DNA of 64,000 nt, from positions 248,001 through 312,000 of the forward strand of contig JAEUVF010000005.1 of assembly GCA_016787265.1 (NCBI GenBank). Reading direction: 5' to 3'. The notes beneath the pieces are model-generated. The model ran no database searches. It saw only the letters and a program-made list of their open reading frames with translations, and had not been told where the DNA came from. The translations under genes and the position numbers were made by a program. Source of the stretch: Flavipsychrobacter sp. (GTDB lineage: Bacteria > Bacteroidota > Bacteroidia > Chitinophagales > Chitinophagaceae). Positions 8,972 through 16,206 of the stretch are shown one piece after another. Every line of letters begins with the position of its first letter. Position 1 is the stretch's first letter.

Positions 8972-10138
8972 TTAATAACTCATCTCTACTATTTCCTTTA
9001 CCTTATCTAATGTAATAATGCCATTTTCTCCGAGGGCTTTCCAATTGCGTTTGCTGAATCGATCCTGGATAATGCTGGCAGTGTCCTGGTATTGACTGGT
9101 GTATTCGGAGAGGCGGGTTTTAACACCCAATGAATGGAAAAAGGAGACCGTTTTCTCAATAGCTGCGGTTGCTTTTTCATCTACTGTTCCGGTATGAATG
9201 CCCCATACTCTTTCAGCATATTGTGCCAGTTTTTCTTTTTTATTGGAGAACATCACCCGGTACAGGTTAGGACCTATAATCGCGAGCGTTTGTGCATGGT
9301 CGATACCATACAAGGCAGTTAGTTCATGCCCGATCATATGAGTAGCCCAATCGGTTGGAACACCCTGTGCTATCAATCCGTTCAGTGCCATGGTACAGGC
9401 CCACATGAAATTTCCGGCACTGATTTCATCTGCCGGATTCTCTAAAACTTTAGGGCCAATTTCAATCAGCGTGCGGAAAATTCCCTCGGCAAAATTATCC
9501 TGGATAGGTGCATCTGCCGGGTAAGTCATGTATTGTTCCAATACATGGCTGTAAGCATCAATTACCCCATTGGCAATCTGAATCTTCGGTAAACTTTTTA
9601 CAACTTGCGGATCCAGTATAGAGAAAGCTGGATATACCAGTGGTGATCCGAAAGAAAGCTTTTCACGGGTGGATTCCCTGCTGATCACAGAACTCCCGTT
9701 CATTTCTGAACCCGTGGCAGGAAGCGTAAGGATGGTTCCAATCGGAATTGCTTTTTTCTGTTGACCAGCCGTACGGTTGACCAGCATTTCCCAGGGATCA
9801 GTACCCTCATATGGAATGGCGATTGCTATGAATTTCGCGGCATCCAGTACGGATCCTCCTCCAACTGCCAGGATAAAGTCAACTTTCTCTGCCCGGCTCA
9901 GTTCCACAGCCTTCATACATGTTTCATAACGGGGATTGGCTTCAATTCCACTGAATTCAATGACTTTATACTCTTTCAATTCAGCCATGGCCTGCTCATA
10001 GATGCCATTTTTTTTAATGCTTCCGCCTCCGTATGCAAATAAAATAGTAGCATTAGCCGGAATATTATCCTTCAATTTTTGAATTTTCCCCTTACCAAAC
10101 AGAATCTTAGTGGGGTTGCGATATTCGAAACTATTCAT
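8972..10138 (-). CDS. Iron-containing alcohol dehydrogenase, YqhD-like aldehyde reductase
   Basis: This 388-residue group III (iron-type) alcohol dehydrogenase is close to E. coli YqhD over its whole length. It starts FEYRNPTKILFGKGKI and has the nucleotide site FAYGGGSIKKNG and the GGGSVLDAAKF motif. Metal ligands are visible as Asp and His in DAYSHVLEQY, His in THMIGHELTA and His in GIDHAQTLAI. YqhD reduces short-chain and lipid-derived aldehydes with NADPH, in the cytoplasm. Cofactor and substrate here are inferred from that similarity. The gene is monocistronic: a DoxX gene lies 47 bases upstream on the same strand, and a clear terminator follows. Confidence 0.92.
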   Translation of the reverse strand: MNSFEYRNPTKILFGKGKIQKLKDNIPANATILFAYGGGSIKKNGIYEQAMAELKEYKVIEFSGIEANPRYETCMKAVELSRAEKVDFILAVGGGSVLDAAKFIAIAIPYEGTDPWEMLVNRTAGQQKKAIPIGTILTLPATGSEMNGSSVISRESTREKLSFGSPLVYPAFSILDPQVVKSLPKIQIANGVIDAYSHVLEQYMTYPADAPIQDNFAEGIFRTLIEIGPKVLENPADEISAGNFMWACTMALNGLIAQGVPTDWATHMIGHELTALYGIDHAQTLAIIGPNLYRVMFSNKKEKLAQYAERVWGIHTGTVDEKATAAIEKTVSFFHSLGVKTRLSEYTSQYQDTASIIQDRFSKRNWKALGENGIITLDKVKEIVEMSY

Positions 10139-10185
10139 GGTTTTTTTCTTTTAACAAAGATAGTCCCGGCTTGTTTGATACCCTG

Positions 10186-10584
10186 TTAATTGTTTGCATC
10201 CAGCGCAAATCGCCCGGCCCCGTTAAAAAGAAAAAGTACTGCTCCAAATAGAATGTTAAGAGCGGGAAACAGGGCTGAAAGAGGATCATGATTCGCCAGG
10301 TGAACACCTGCAGCCACCAAAAAATTAAGGACCAGCACAGCTGCCGCCCATCTGGATTTATAGCCGATCAGCAGGAAAAGAGCAGCGAAAAATTGTCCGT
10401 AAACTGAAAGGATCGCGCTGATCAGTGGAAATGGAAATCCTTCTGACTGAAGATAATCCCTGAATTCCAGCATACGATTCCAGCTTAAAATATTATCCAA
10501 TACCCCATGTAGAATCTGGAGGCAGAGAAATACGCGGAACAAAAATATACCCAGGTGCTGATTGTTAAGAATTGATTTCATCAT
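10186..10584 (-). CDS. DoxX-family membrane protein
   Basis: This 132-residue protein has about four transmembrane helices and the layout of small DoxX-type proteins: an N-terminal helix with LGIFLFRVFLCLQILHG, a short amphipathic loop ending in GFPFPLIS, then helices around LSVYGQFFAALFLLIGY and WAAAVLVLNFLVAAG. DoxX proteins are inner-membrane proteins with varied or unclear roles (quinone-linked oxidoreductase parts, redox stress). The start ATGATG at 10584/10581 is ambiguous by one codon. The gene runs toward the aldehyde reductase gene with a 47-base gap and may share its transcript. Confidence 0.8.
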   Translation of the reverse strand: MMKSILNNQHLGIFLFRVFLCLQILHGVLDNILSWNRMLEFRDYLQSEGFPFPLISAILSVYGQFFAALFLLIGYKSRWAAAVLVLNFLVAAGVHLANHDPLSALFPALNILFGAVLFLFNGAGRFALDANN

Positions 10585-10793
10585 TAAATAAGAATTAATG
10601 AAATGAAGCTAGTGGAAAGCGGTGTTTGACTGTTTGCCGTCTGATACGGTTTGAGTATTTTCTGTGGACAAATACTATACATTAAATCAGTTCATTCAAA
10701 GTCAATACAGACTTAACTGTTGTTGGTGGGTAGATTCCTGCTGTTCGGCGCTTTATTTTCGGTTTACTGCATTTTTATCGACTTTTGATCCGC

Positions 10794-11855
10794 ATGAAGA
10801 AGTTGCCCATTCATATTACCTACTGGTTCCTTTACCTTTCTTTAAAAATCCTGATTGAATATTTATGGGTGAAAGCAGTCATTACTACTATTCCAGCCAA
10901 TGAACTGGCAGGTGGATCTGTTTTAGCAGGTATTTTGTACCTGATTCCAGAGATAGTATTCGCGTATTATTTACTTAATATCGGATTGGATAGAGTGATT
11001 AAAAAAGGGCGCTATCGTTTTTTTTATTTTCTTGAGATAGTGTTGCTGCTGTGTATTACGATTTATTCCATGCGGTTAATTGCCCACGGCTTAGTTGCAC
11101 CCTATGCGTATCAAAATCAGCTTCCACTTGCTCCGATTCTTGGATTCCAGCGTGTGTTGCTTTTATTGGTTGATATTATTTTTTCTGCCGGATTATTGAT
11201 TGCCATTGAATTTGGTATGAGGCAACTGGAGTATAAAGAAAGAGAGAAAGAACTGATCCGGGAAAAAATGAATACAGAATTACAGATGCTGAGAAATCAG
11301 ATCAATCCTCACTTCCTGTTTAACACGCTGAATAATATATACGCACTAACCAGGAAAAAATCTGATAAGGCCCCGGAAGTGGTTATGAAGTTGTCTGAAT
11401 TGCTGAGTTTCATGTTGTATAAATCAAGAGTGGATACTATTACCCTCCAGGAAGAAATCAGGGTATTGGAAGATTATATTGAGTTGGAAAGAATCCGTTA
11501 TAATGAACGATTAACAGTCTCATTCACCAAACAGATTGATGATCCTTCGCAGCGCATTATACCACTTCTATTCCTTCCGCTTGTTGAAAATGCATTCAAA
11601 CATGGTGTAAGTGAATCCCGATTTGACTCCTTCGTTCACATTGATTTAAAGTTAAAGGACGGATTTTTGAATTTTAGTATTGAAAATTCAGTTGAGCAAA
11701 AAGGAACCGAAATTCAGTACGGAAATATTGGACTTTATAATACAAGAAGACAATTGGAGCTTACATATCACGAACATCACCTGCAACAACAAACTTCGAT
11801 CGATGCTTTTCGAATTAACCTGGACCTGAACCTACTGAGTTATGGAAAAATATAG
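10794..11855 (+). CDS. LytS/YehU-type sensor histidine kinase
   Basis: This kinase has 353 residues from ATG 10794; a TTG three codons earlier is less likely. Four hydrophobic segments fill about residues 8-150, followed by a coiled stretch (YKEREKELIREKMNTELQML) and a HisKA_7TM/His_kinase domain. The phospho-accepting His lies in RNQINPHFLFNTLNNIYAL. An N-box is seen in LVENAFKHGV and a G-box-like segment in YGNIGLYNTRRQLEL. It is a membrane sensor that phosphorylates the LytTR regulator encoded next, whose start overlaps its 3' end by 14 bases. The signal is unknown. The 209 bases upstream hold no other gene that I can support. Confidence 0.93.
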   Translation: MKKLPIHITYWFLYLSLKILIEYLWVKAVITTIPANELAGGSVLAGILYLIPEIVFAYYLLNIGLDRVIKKGRYRFFYFLEIVLLLCITIYSMRLIAHGLVAPYAYQNQLPLAPILGFQRVLLLLVDIIFSAGLLIAIEFGMRQLEYKEREKELIREKMNTELQMLRNQINPHFLFNTLNNIYALTRKKSDKAPEVVMKLSELLSFMLYKSRVDTITLQEEIRVLEDYIELERIRYNERLTVSFTKQIDDPSQRIIPLLFLPLVENAFKHGVSESRFDSFVHIDLKLKDGFLNFSIENSVEQKGTEIQYGNIGLYNTRRQLELTYHEHHLQQQTSIDAFRINLDLNLLSYGKI

Positions 11856-12564
11856 CTGTATCATTGTTGAGGATGAACCACTTGCTGCTGAAGTATTAAC
11901 TGATTATATCAGGCAAACGCCGTTTCTGGAGCTAAAAGGAATATGTTCAGACGCTATCTATGCATTGGAGCTATTACAGCGGCAACCGATCGATCTTATT
12001 TTTCTCGATATACATTTGCCCAAGCTACGAGGCTATGATTTTATTCGCACCCTTAAAAATCAACCCCAGATTATTATTACTACCGCCTATCGGGAATATG
12101 CACTGGAGGGATATGAATTAAATGTTGTTGATTACCTGCTTAAACCCATCAGCTTCAATCGCTTCCTCGCAGCAATTAATAAAGTAAGGAAAAATATAGA
12201 TCCTGCACAAACCCAGCTTGCACGTAAGCCTGTTGGAGAATTGGAAGCTCCTTATCTTCTGATTAATGTGAATAAAAAAAGAGTCAAAATTGAACTCAGT
12301 GAAATTTTGTACATAGAAAGTAAAAAGGAATATATCTCAATAGTAACCCGGCAACAGGCCTTTCTCACGAAATACGCGTTAGGGGATATCGATCAGCAAC
12401 TTGATAAGGCCCGGTTTCTCAGGATCCATCGTTCCTTTATTGTTGCCAGGGATAAAATCAAGGCATTTAATGCAACTGAAGTGGAAATCAATGGCATGCA
12501 AATACCAATAGGAAGAAGTTATAAAGAGCTGGTGCTTTCTTTATTAGGTGATCCCTTACTGTAA
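11842..12564 (+). CDS. LytTR-family response regulator
   Basis: This 240-residue regulator has an N-terminal receiver domain (acidic pair Glu10/Asp11, phospho-acceptor Asp56 in IFLDIHLP, conserved Lys in YLLKPI) and a C-terminal LytTR DNA-binding domain (about 140-235, with LYIESKKEYISIVT and FLRIHRSFIVARDKI). It is the partner of the overlapping histidine kinase and should act as a cytoplasmic transcription regulator. Its targets are not evident from the window. LytTR pairs in Bacteroidota often stand alone like this one. Confidence 0.95.
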   Translation: MEKYSCIIVEDEPLAAEVLTDYIRQTPFLELKGICSDAIYALELLQRQPIDLIFLDIHLPKLRGYDFIRTLKNQPQIIITTAYREYALEGYELNVVDYLLKPISFNRFLAAINKVRKNIDPAQTQLARKPVGELEAPYLLINVNKKRVKIELSEILYIESKKEYISIVTRQQAFLTKYALGDIDQQLDKARFLRIHRSFIVARDKIKAFNATEVEINGMQIPIGRSYKELVLSLLGDPLL

Positions 12565-12593
12565 AAAAGTCCGCCACTTAACAGAGGCGGACT
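12563..12593 (-). terminator. Terminator between the LytTR regulator and the DUF892 gene
   Basis: AGTCCGCC and GGCGGACT (12568-12575 and 12586-12593) form a perfect 8-base stem with a 10-base loop. On the minus strand it is followed by a run of six T, so it mainly serves the DUF892 gene that ends at 12618. On the plus strand the T-run is missing. Confidence 0.7.
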
Positions 12594-12617
12594 CATATTG
12601 GGGAATATTTTCCCTTC

Positions 12618-13175
12618 TTACATCGCTTTTGTATTGAGATTGGTGTCAGCTATTCCAGTCAGTAAGTCATCGCATTTTTTCTCTTCATTCAGAGTTTTAA
12701 GTAACTCCTGCAAGGCAGATTTATGTCCGAGTACTTTGGCAAAAGCTGCCAACGTTCCATAACTGGCTATTTCATAATGCTCCACCTTCTGAGAGGCTGC
12801 AATGATGCCAGCATCCCGAACAGAACCTGCTTCGGTTTCTTCCATGATGGATTTGCCTTCCTCCAGCAATCCCTGCATGGCATCACATTTCTTGGCCTGG
12901 GCTTTCTTTCCTATGGCGCTGAAACAGGCTTCCAGCCGGGTTACATGATTCCGGGTTTGCTCCAGGTGGTTACCAATGGCTTTCTTCAGTTTGACATCGG
13001 AAGCATTTTTCTCCATTTTGGGAAGCGCTTTCACCAGTGCTTTTTCAGCCCAGTACAAGTCTTTTAATCCGTCTTCAAAGAGGGAAGACAGGTCTTTTGC
13101 GGCATCTTTTTTAGCGGGTATTTTGGCTGCTTTTTTAGGTGCTGCTTTTTTATTGGCTGCTTTTTTTGTTGGCAT
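12618..13175 (-). CDS. DUF892 (YciE/YciF-like) ferritin-like protein with Lys/Ala-rich N-terminal tail
   Basis: The protein has 185 residues. About 30 N-terminal residues are made almost only of Lys, Ala and Pro (KKAANKKAAPKKAAKIPAKK), like a histone H1 or bacterial H1-like tail. A DUF892 four-helix ferritin-like domain follows, with FEDGLKDLYWAEKALVKALPKM at its start, conserved acidic/His positions in HLEQTRNHVTRLEACF and SQKVEHYEIASYGTL, and a conserved LNEEKKCDDLL at the end. DUF892 proteins (YciE/YciF) are stress-induced and may bind metal. The basic tail suggests DNA binding, as the Lys-rich tails of some Dps proteins do. That is inference. The gene has its own terminator. Confidence 0.88.
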   Translation of the reverse strand: MPTKKAANKKAAPKKAAKIPAKKDAAKDLSSLFEDGLKDLYWAEKALVKALPKMEKNASDVKLKKAIGNHLEQTRNHVTRLEACFSAIGKKAQAKKCDAMQGLLEEGKSIMEETEAGSVRDAGIIAASQKVEHYEIASYGTLAAFAKVLGHKSALQELLKTLNEEKKCDDLLTGIADTNLNTKAM

Positions 13176-13245
13176 ACAAAAGGTTTATTGGTTAATGGAT
13201 CTGATTGTCTGCCTTTTGATCAAAAAAACTATGCCAGCGCCCGGT

Positions 13246-13860
13246 TTAATCCGGCTCTTTTAATTCATCCAACAGTTTGCGTATCTGCTTTGCATGTTTT
13301 CCATAATACTTTTCTACCCACCAGTTGGTAGCCCAAATAATAAATACCGTCATTAAAACCAACACAACTGGAATCACAATCCAGTCGCCTGCTTCCATTA
13401 ATTGTTTATCCGGGTACTTCAATAACCTTCTATTAAATACAATCAACAGGGCTGCTATCATCGCAAAGGGTACCAGTAAAAATGAGAAGGATTTGTATGC
13501 TTCCATATTCAGACGGATCTCATAATATAGCTCATAAAGATTGTCTTTTGAATTGCCTGTATAAAGATGCGACTCTTTAAAAAACCGGTAAAATCGCAAA
13601 AAATAATAGGCAGATACCATCAATAACAAAGCATAAATACTATAGTAAGCAATGCTGAAATGTTGATTGAATTTGAAATAAATGGGCCAGAATCCCATTA
13701 GTAGAATTGCAAAACTCTGATAAAAGAGCTCGTTTTTCATATTAATCCGGATCCTGTCAAGCGGTTGATGCGCTTTTTTTAATTTTTCAAACACCAGGTT
13801 CAATGGCTCACTGTCCGAGCCTTCCTTACCCCATGCTTGCTGCAGTTCATCAAGATTCAT
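13246..13860 (-). CDS. Membrane protein encoded with an ECF sigma factor (possible anti-sigma role)
   Basis: Starting at ATG 13860 the protein has 204 residues; a TTG two codons upstream is also possible. The N-terminal 45 residues are soluble (NLDELQQAWGKEG). Four hydrophobic segments follow (about 48-66, 70-90, 123-145 and 157-180), then a charged C-terminus. I know no named family function. It overlaps the end of the ECF sigma factor gene by 11 bases, so the two are translationally coupled. A membrane protein with a cytoplasmic N-terminus in this position is a reasonable candidate for a regulator of the sigma factor, but no zinc-finger anti-sigma motif is visible. Confidence 0.75.
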   Translation of the reverse strand: MNLDELQQAWGKEGSDSEPLNLVFEKLKKAHQPLDRIRINMKNELFYQSFAILLMGFWPIYFKFNQHFSIAYYSIYALLLMVSAYYFLRFYRFFKESHLYTGNSKDNLYELYYEIRLNMEAYKSFSFLLVPFAMIAALLIVFNRRLLKYPDKQLMEAGDWIVIPVVLVLMTVFIIWATNWWVEKYYGKHAKQIRKLLDELKEPD

Positions 13861-14359
13861 ATCCAAGTTGTTTTATTATTTGCTGTAATTTTTCTTTTGT
13901 GCGACTCAGTTTCACCCTGGCGTTGTTTTCTGTTATACCAAGTTGTGAACCGATCTCGCGATGCGACAAGCCTTCCATAAAATAAAAAATCAGGGCTTTT
14001 TCAATAGAATTAAGGTGCTTCACCGCTTTATAAAAAATCTTCATTTGTTGTGCCTGTTCGGAAGCATGGTCATCAGCTCTCAATTCTGGCAGGTTTTCAG
14101 TTTCAGTAACTAGTATCGGCTGTCTTTTCTCCTTGCGCAGAAACGTGATGGCTGTATTAACGGCTACCCGGTACATCCAGGTTGAAAAACTGCTCTTCCC
14201 TTCAAATTGATGATAATTGCTCCATAAACGCAGCACAATTTCCTGGATAAGGTCTTCCTGATCCTCCCTGGTGTCCATGTATAACCTGGACACCTTGATA
14301 AGGATGCCCCGGTTAACTTCAATCCGCGCTAAAAATTCTTTCTCCGGTATGTTGTTCAC
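13850..14359 (-). CDS. ECF-family RNA polymerase sigma factor
   Basis: This 169-residue sigma-70 family protein has region 2 around DTREDQEDLIQEIVLRLW and FSTWMYRVAVNTAITFLRK, and region 4 around LNSIEKALIFYFMEGLSHREIGSQLGITENNARVKLSRTK (in two parts: a helix and a helix-turn-helix). It directs RNA polymerase to its own promoter set in response to an unknown signal. The membrane protein gene that overlaps its 3' end may encode its regulator. No FecR/TonB receptor pair is attached, so it is not a typical iron-citrate type unit. Confidence 0.92.
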   Translation of the reverse strand: MNNIPEKEFLARIEVNRGILIKVSRLYMDTREDQEDLIQEIVLRLWSNYHQFEGKSSFSTWMYRVAVNTAITFLRKEKRQPILVTETENLPELRADDHASEQAQQMKIFYKAVKHLNSIEKALIFYFMEGLSHREIGSQLGITENNARVKLSRTKEKLQQIIKQLGYES

Positions 14360-14454
14360 AGTAATTTACTTCCAGTTGATACTATAGATAGTCGCCCAAT
14401 TTCCGGTTTCGTTACAAGAGCCTCAAATTTTTTATAGTAACTTGACACAGCAAC

Positions 14455-14871
14455 ATGACTACTCATACCCCTACCAAGGCACCTGTTGCAGATACCGAAC
14501 TGGCAATTGACCAGGAACTGCTGACCTCCGTTGATGAAGCTGGGCAGGTGATTGTGCACGCTTCCATCACCTGCCGGGCCAGTTGGGAACTGGTGCGTAT
14601 CTGGAAAACTACTTTTCTGATCGACCGGGTTTCGGGTTTCCAAAGTCAGCTCCTGCATGCCTCCAAAATTTCGATTGCTCCCAACTGGACACCCATTGTA
14701 CAGGGCCAGACCATTCGCTTTACCCTGGTGTTTGAAGCGCTTCCTAAAGCATGTACGGCTTTTGATTTTGCTGAAATCATTCCTGAACCCGGTGGGTTTT
14801 TCATAGAAAACATCCCCCGAAATCAATCAGATGTATATCGGATTGATTTGAGTAACCAGGATTTATTTTAG
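14455..14871 (+). CDS. Conserved hypothetical protein, beta-rich
   Basis: This 138-residue protein starts at ATG 14455, divergent from the ECF sigma gene (95 bases between starts). There is no signal peptide and no transmembrane segment. The sequence alternates short hydrophobic and polar runs (VIVHASITCRASWELVRIWKT in two strands, TIRFTLVFEAL), which suggests a compact beta-sandwich. Many Bacteroidota genomes seem to carry such small proteins, but I do not recognise a function. A longer minus-strand frame over the same bases (14356-14826) was judged a shadow. Confidence 0.65.
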   Translation: MTTHTPTKAPVADTELAIDQELLTSVDEAGQVIVHASITCRASWELVRIWKTTFLIDRVSGFQSQLLHASKISIAPNWTPIVQGQTIRFTLVFEALPKACTAFDFAEIIPEPGGFFIENIPRNQSDVYRIDLSNQDLF

Positions 14872-14913
14872 CGTTTCGGGAGTCAATTCCTTTTTTATTA
14901 TTAGTTTTTCGGC

Positions 14914-16161
14914 ATGCTTCGACACTTATACGTTCAGGTTATTATTGGTATCCTCGCAGGCATCCTGGTAGGAGCCCTGTTTCCTTCCTTCGCACCCGGT
15001 GCCAAACTGATCAGCAATACCTTTATCAATATGATCAAGATGGTCATTGCCCCCGTTATTTTTTTTACTGTAGTGGCAGGTATTGCCGGCGCAGGTGATC
15101 TGAATAAGGTAGGAAGGGTCGGATTAAAAGCCTTCATTTACTTTGAGGTGGTAACAACACTGGCGCTGGTTATAGGGCTGATAACAGCTAACCTGGTAAA
15201 ACCCGGTGCCGGTGTAAATTTTAGCGGTGGACCTAACCAACAGGTGGAAAAAATCGCCCAACAGGCGGGTGAAATGGACTGGGCGGAATTTTTTACGCAT
15301 ATCGTTCCTTCCAATGTAGTGGATGCATTTGCCAAGGGTGATATTCTCCAGGTACTTTTCTTCTCCATATTATTTGCAATTGGTTTAAAAATGACCGGGC
15401 CCGCCGGAAACAGCCTGCTGGTTTCTTTTGAAAAGATCAATAAAGTACTCTTCAATATTCTGCATATTATCATGCGACTCAGTCCGCTTGGTGCTTTTGG
15501 CGGCATGGCTTACACTATTGGTGAATACGGCTTTGGAACACTGGCCGTGTTGGGTAAACTGATGATGACCTTTTACCTGACTGGCTTTCTTTTCATTTTT
15601 GTTGTACTCAACCTGGTTTGTCTTTACTACCGGATCAATCTTTGGAAACTGCTGAAATACATCAAAGAAGAAATTTTTGTTGTGATTGGTTCCAGCAGCA
15701 GTGAAGCGGCGCTGCCCTCTCTGATGGAAAAACTGACTAATGCAGGATGTGAAAAAGAAGTAGTTGGACTGGTGGTGCCTACCGGTTATTCTTTCAATCT
15801 TGATGGAACCACCATTTACCTTAGTATGGCGGTGATTTTCCTGGCCCAGGTTTTTGATATCCAGCTCAGCCTGGGACAACAACTAACGGTGATTGGCATC
15901 CTGCTGATAACCAGTAAGGGTGCAGCAGGTGTAACTGGCAGCGGATTCATCGTTCTAACCTCTACTTTAACAGCCTTAAAAATCATACCCCTCGAAGGTT
16001 TAGCCCTCCTTATTGGCGTGGATCGTTTTATGAGTGAGGGCAGGGCAGTCGTGAATTTTATTGGGAACTCGGTTGCCACTATCGTTATTGCCAAAATGGA
16101 GGACGCCATTGATATGCCAACTTACAGGACAGTGGTAGACCAGGGCAAGGAAGCAGCCTGA
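14914..16161 (+). CDS. Dicarboxylate/amino acid:cation symporter (DAACS family)
   Basis: This 415-residue inner-membrane protein has the glutamate/dicarboxylate transporter fold. The family signatures are all there: the serine-rich re-entrant loop GSSSSEAALPS, PTGYSFNLDGTTIYL, and the HP2/TM8 segment GVDRFMSEGRAVVNFIGN. This last form, with Arg/Glu rather than the glutamate-transporter type, resembles DctA C4-dicarboxylate symporters. It would import succinate, fumarate, malate or related acids with H+ or Na+. The length is typical. The GH78-like gene follows at once in the same direction, and co-transcription is possible although the functions do not obviously match. Confidence 0.93.
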   Translation: MLRHLYVQVIIGILAGILVGALFPSFAPGAKLISNTFINMIKMVIAPVIFFTVVAGIAGAGDLNKVGRVGLKAFIYFEVVTTLALVIGLITANLVKPGAGVNFSGGPNQQVEKIAQQAGEMDWAEFFTHIVPSNVVDAFAKGDILQVLFFSILFAIGLKMTGPAGNSLLVSFEKINKVLFNILHIIMRLSPLGAFGGMAYTIGEYGFGTLAVLGKLMMTFYLTGFLFIFVVLNLVCLYYRINLWKLLKYIKEEIFVVIGSSSSEAALPSLMEKLTNAGCEKEVVGLVVPTGYSFNLDGTTIYLSMAVIFLAQVFDIQLSLGQQLTVIGILLITSKGAAGVTGSGFIVLTSTLTALKIIPLEGLALLIGVDRFMSEGRAVVNFIGNSVATIVIAKMEDAIDMPTYRTVVDQGKEAA

Positions 16162-16206
16162 TTGGTTACAGCATTGTTGAATCATACACTTTCTTTCAAT
16201 AAAATA

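Noticed and set aside
10664..10858. 64-codon plus-strand open frame before the histidine kinase
   Set aside because: It overlaps the kinase start in another frame and has no conserved pattern.
14356..14826. 156-codon minus-strand open frame opposite the 14455 gene
   Set aside because: Its composition is unnatural and the plus-strand frame has a better start and length.
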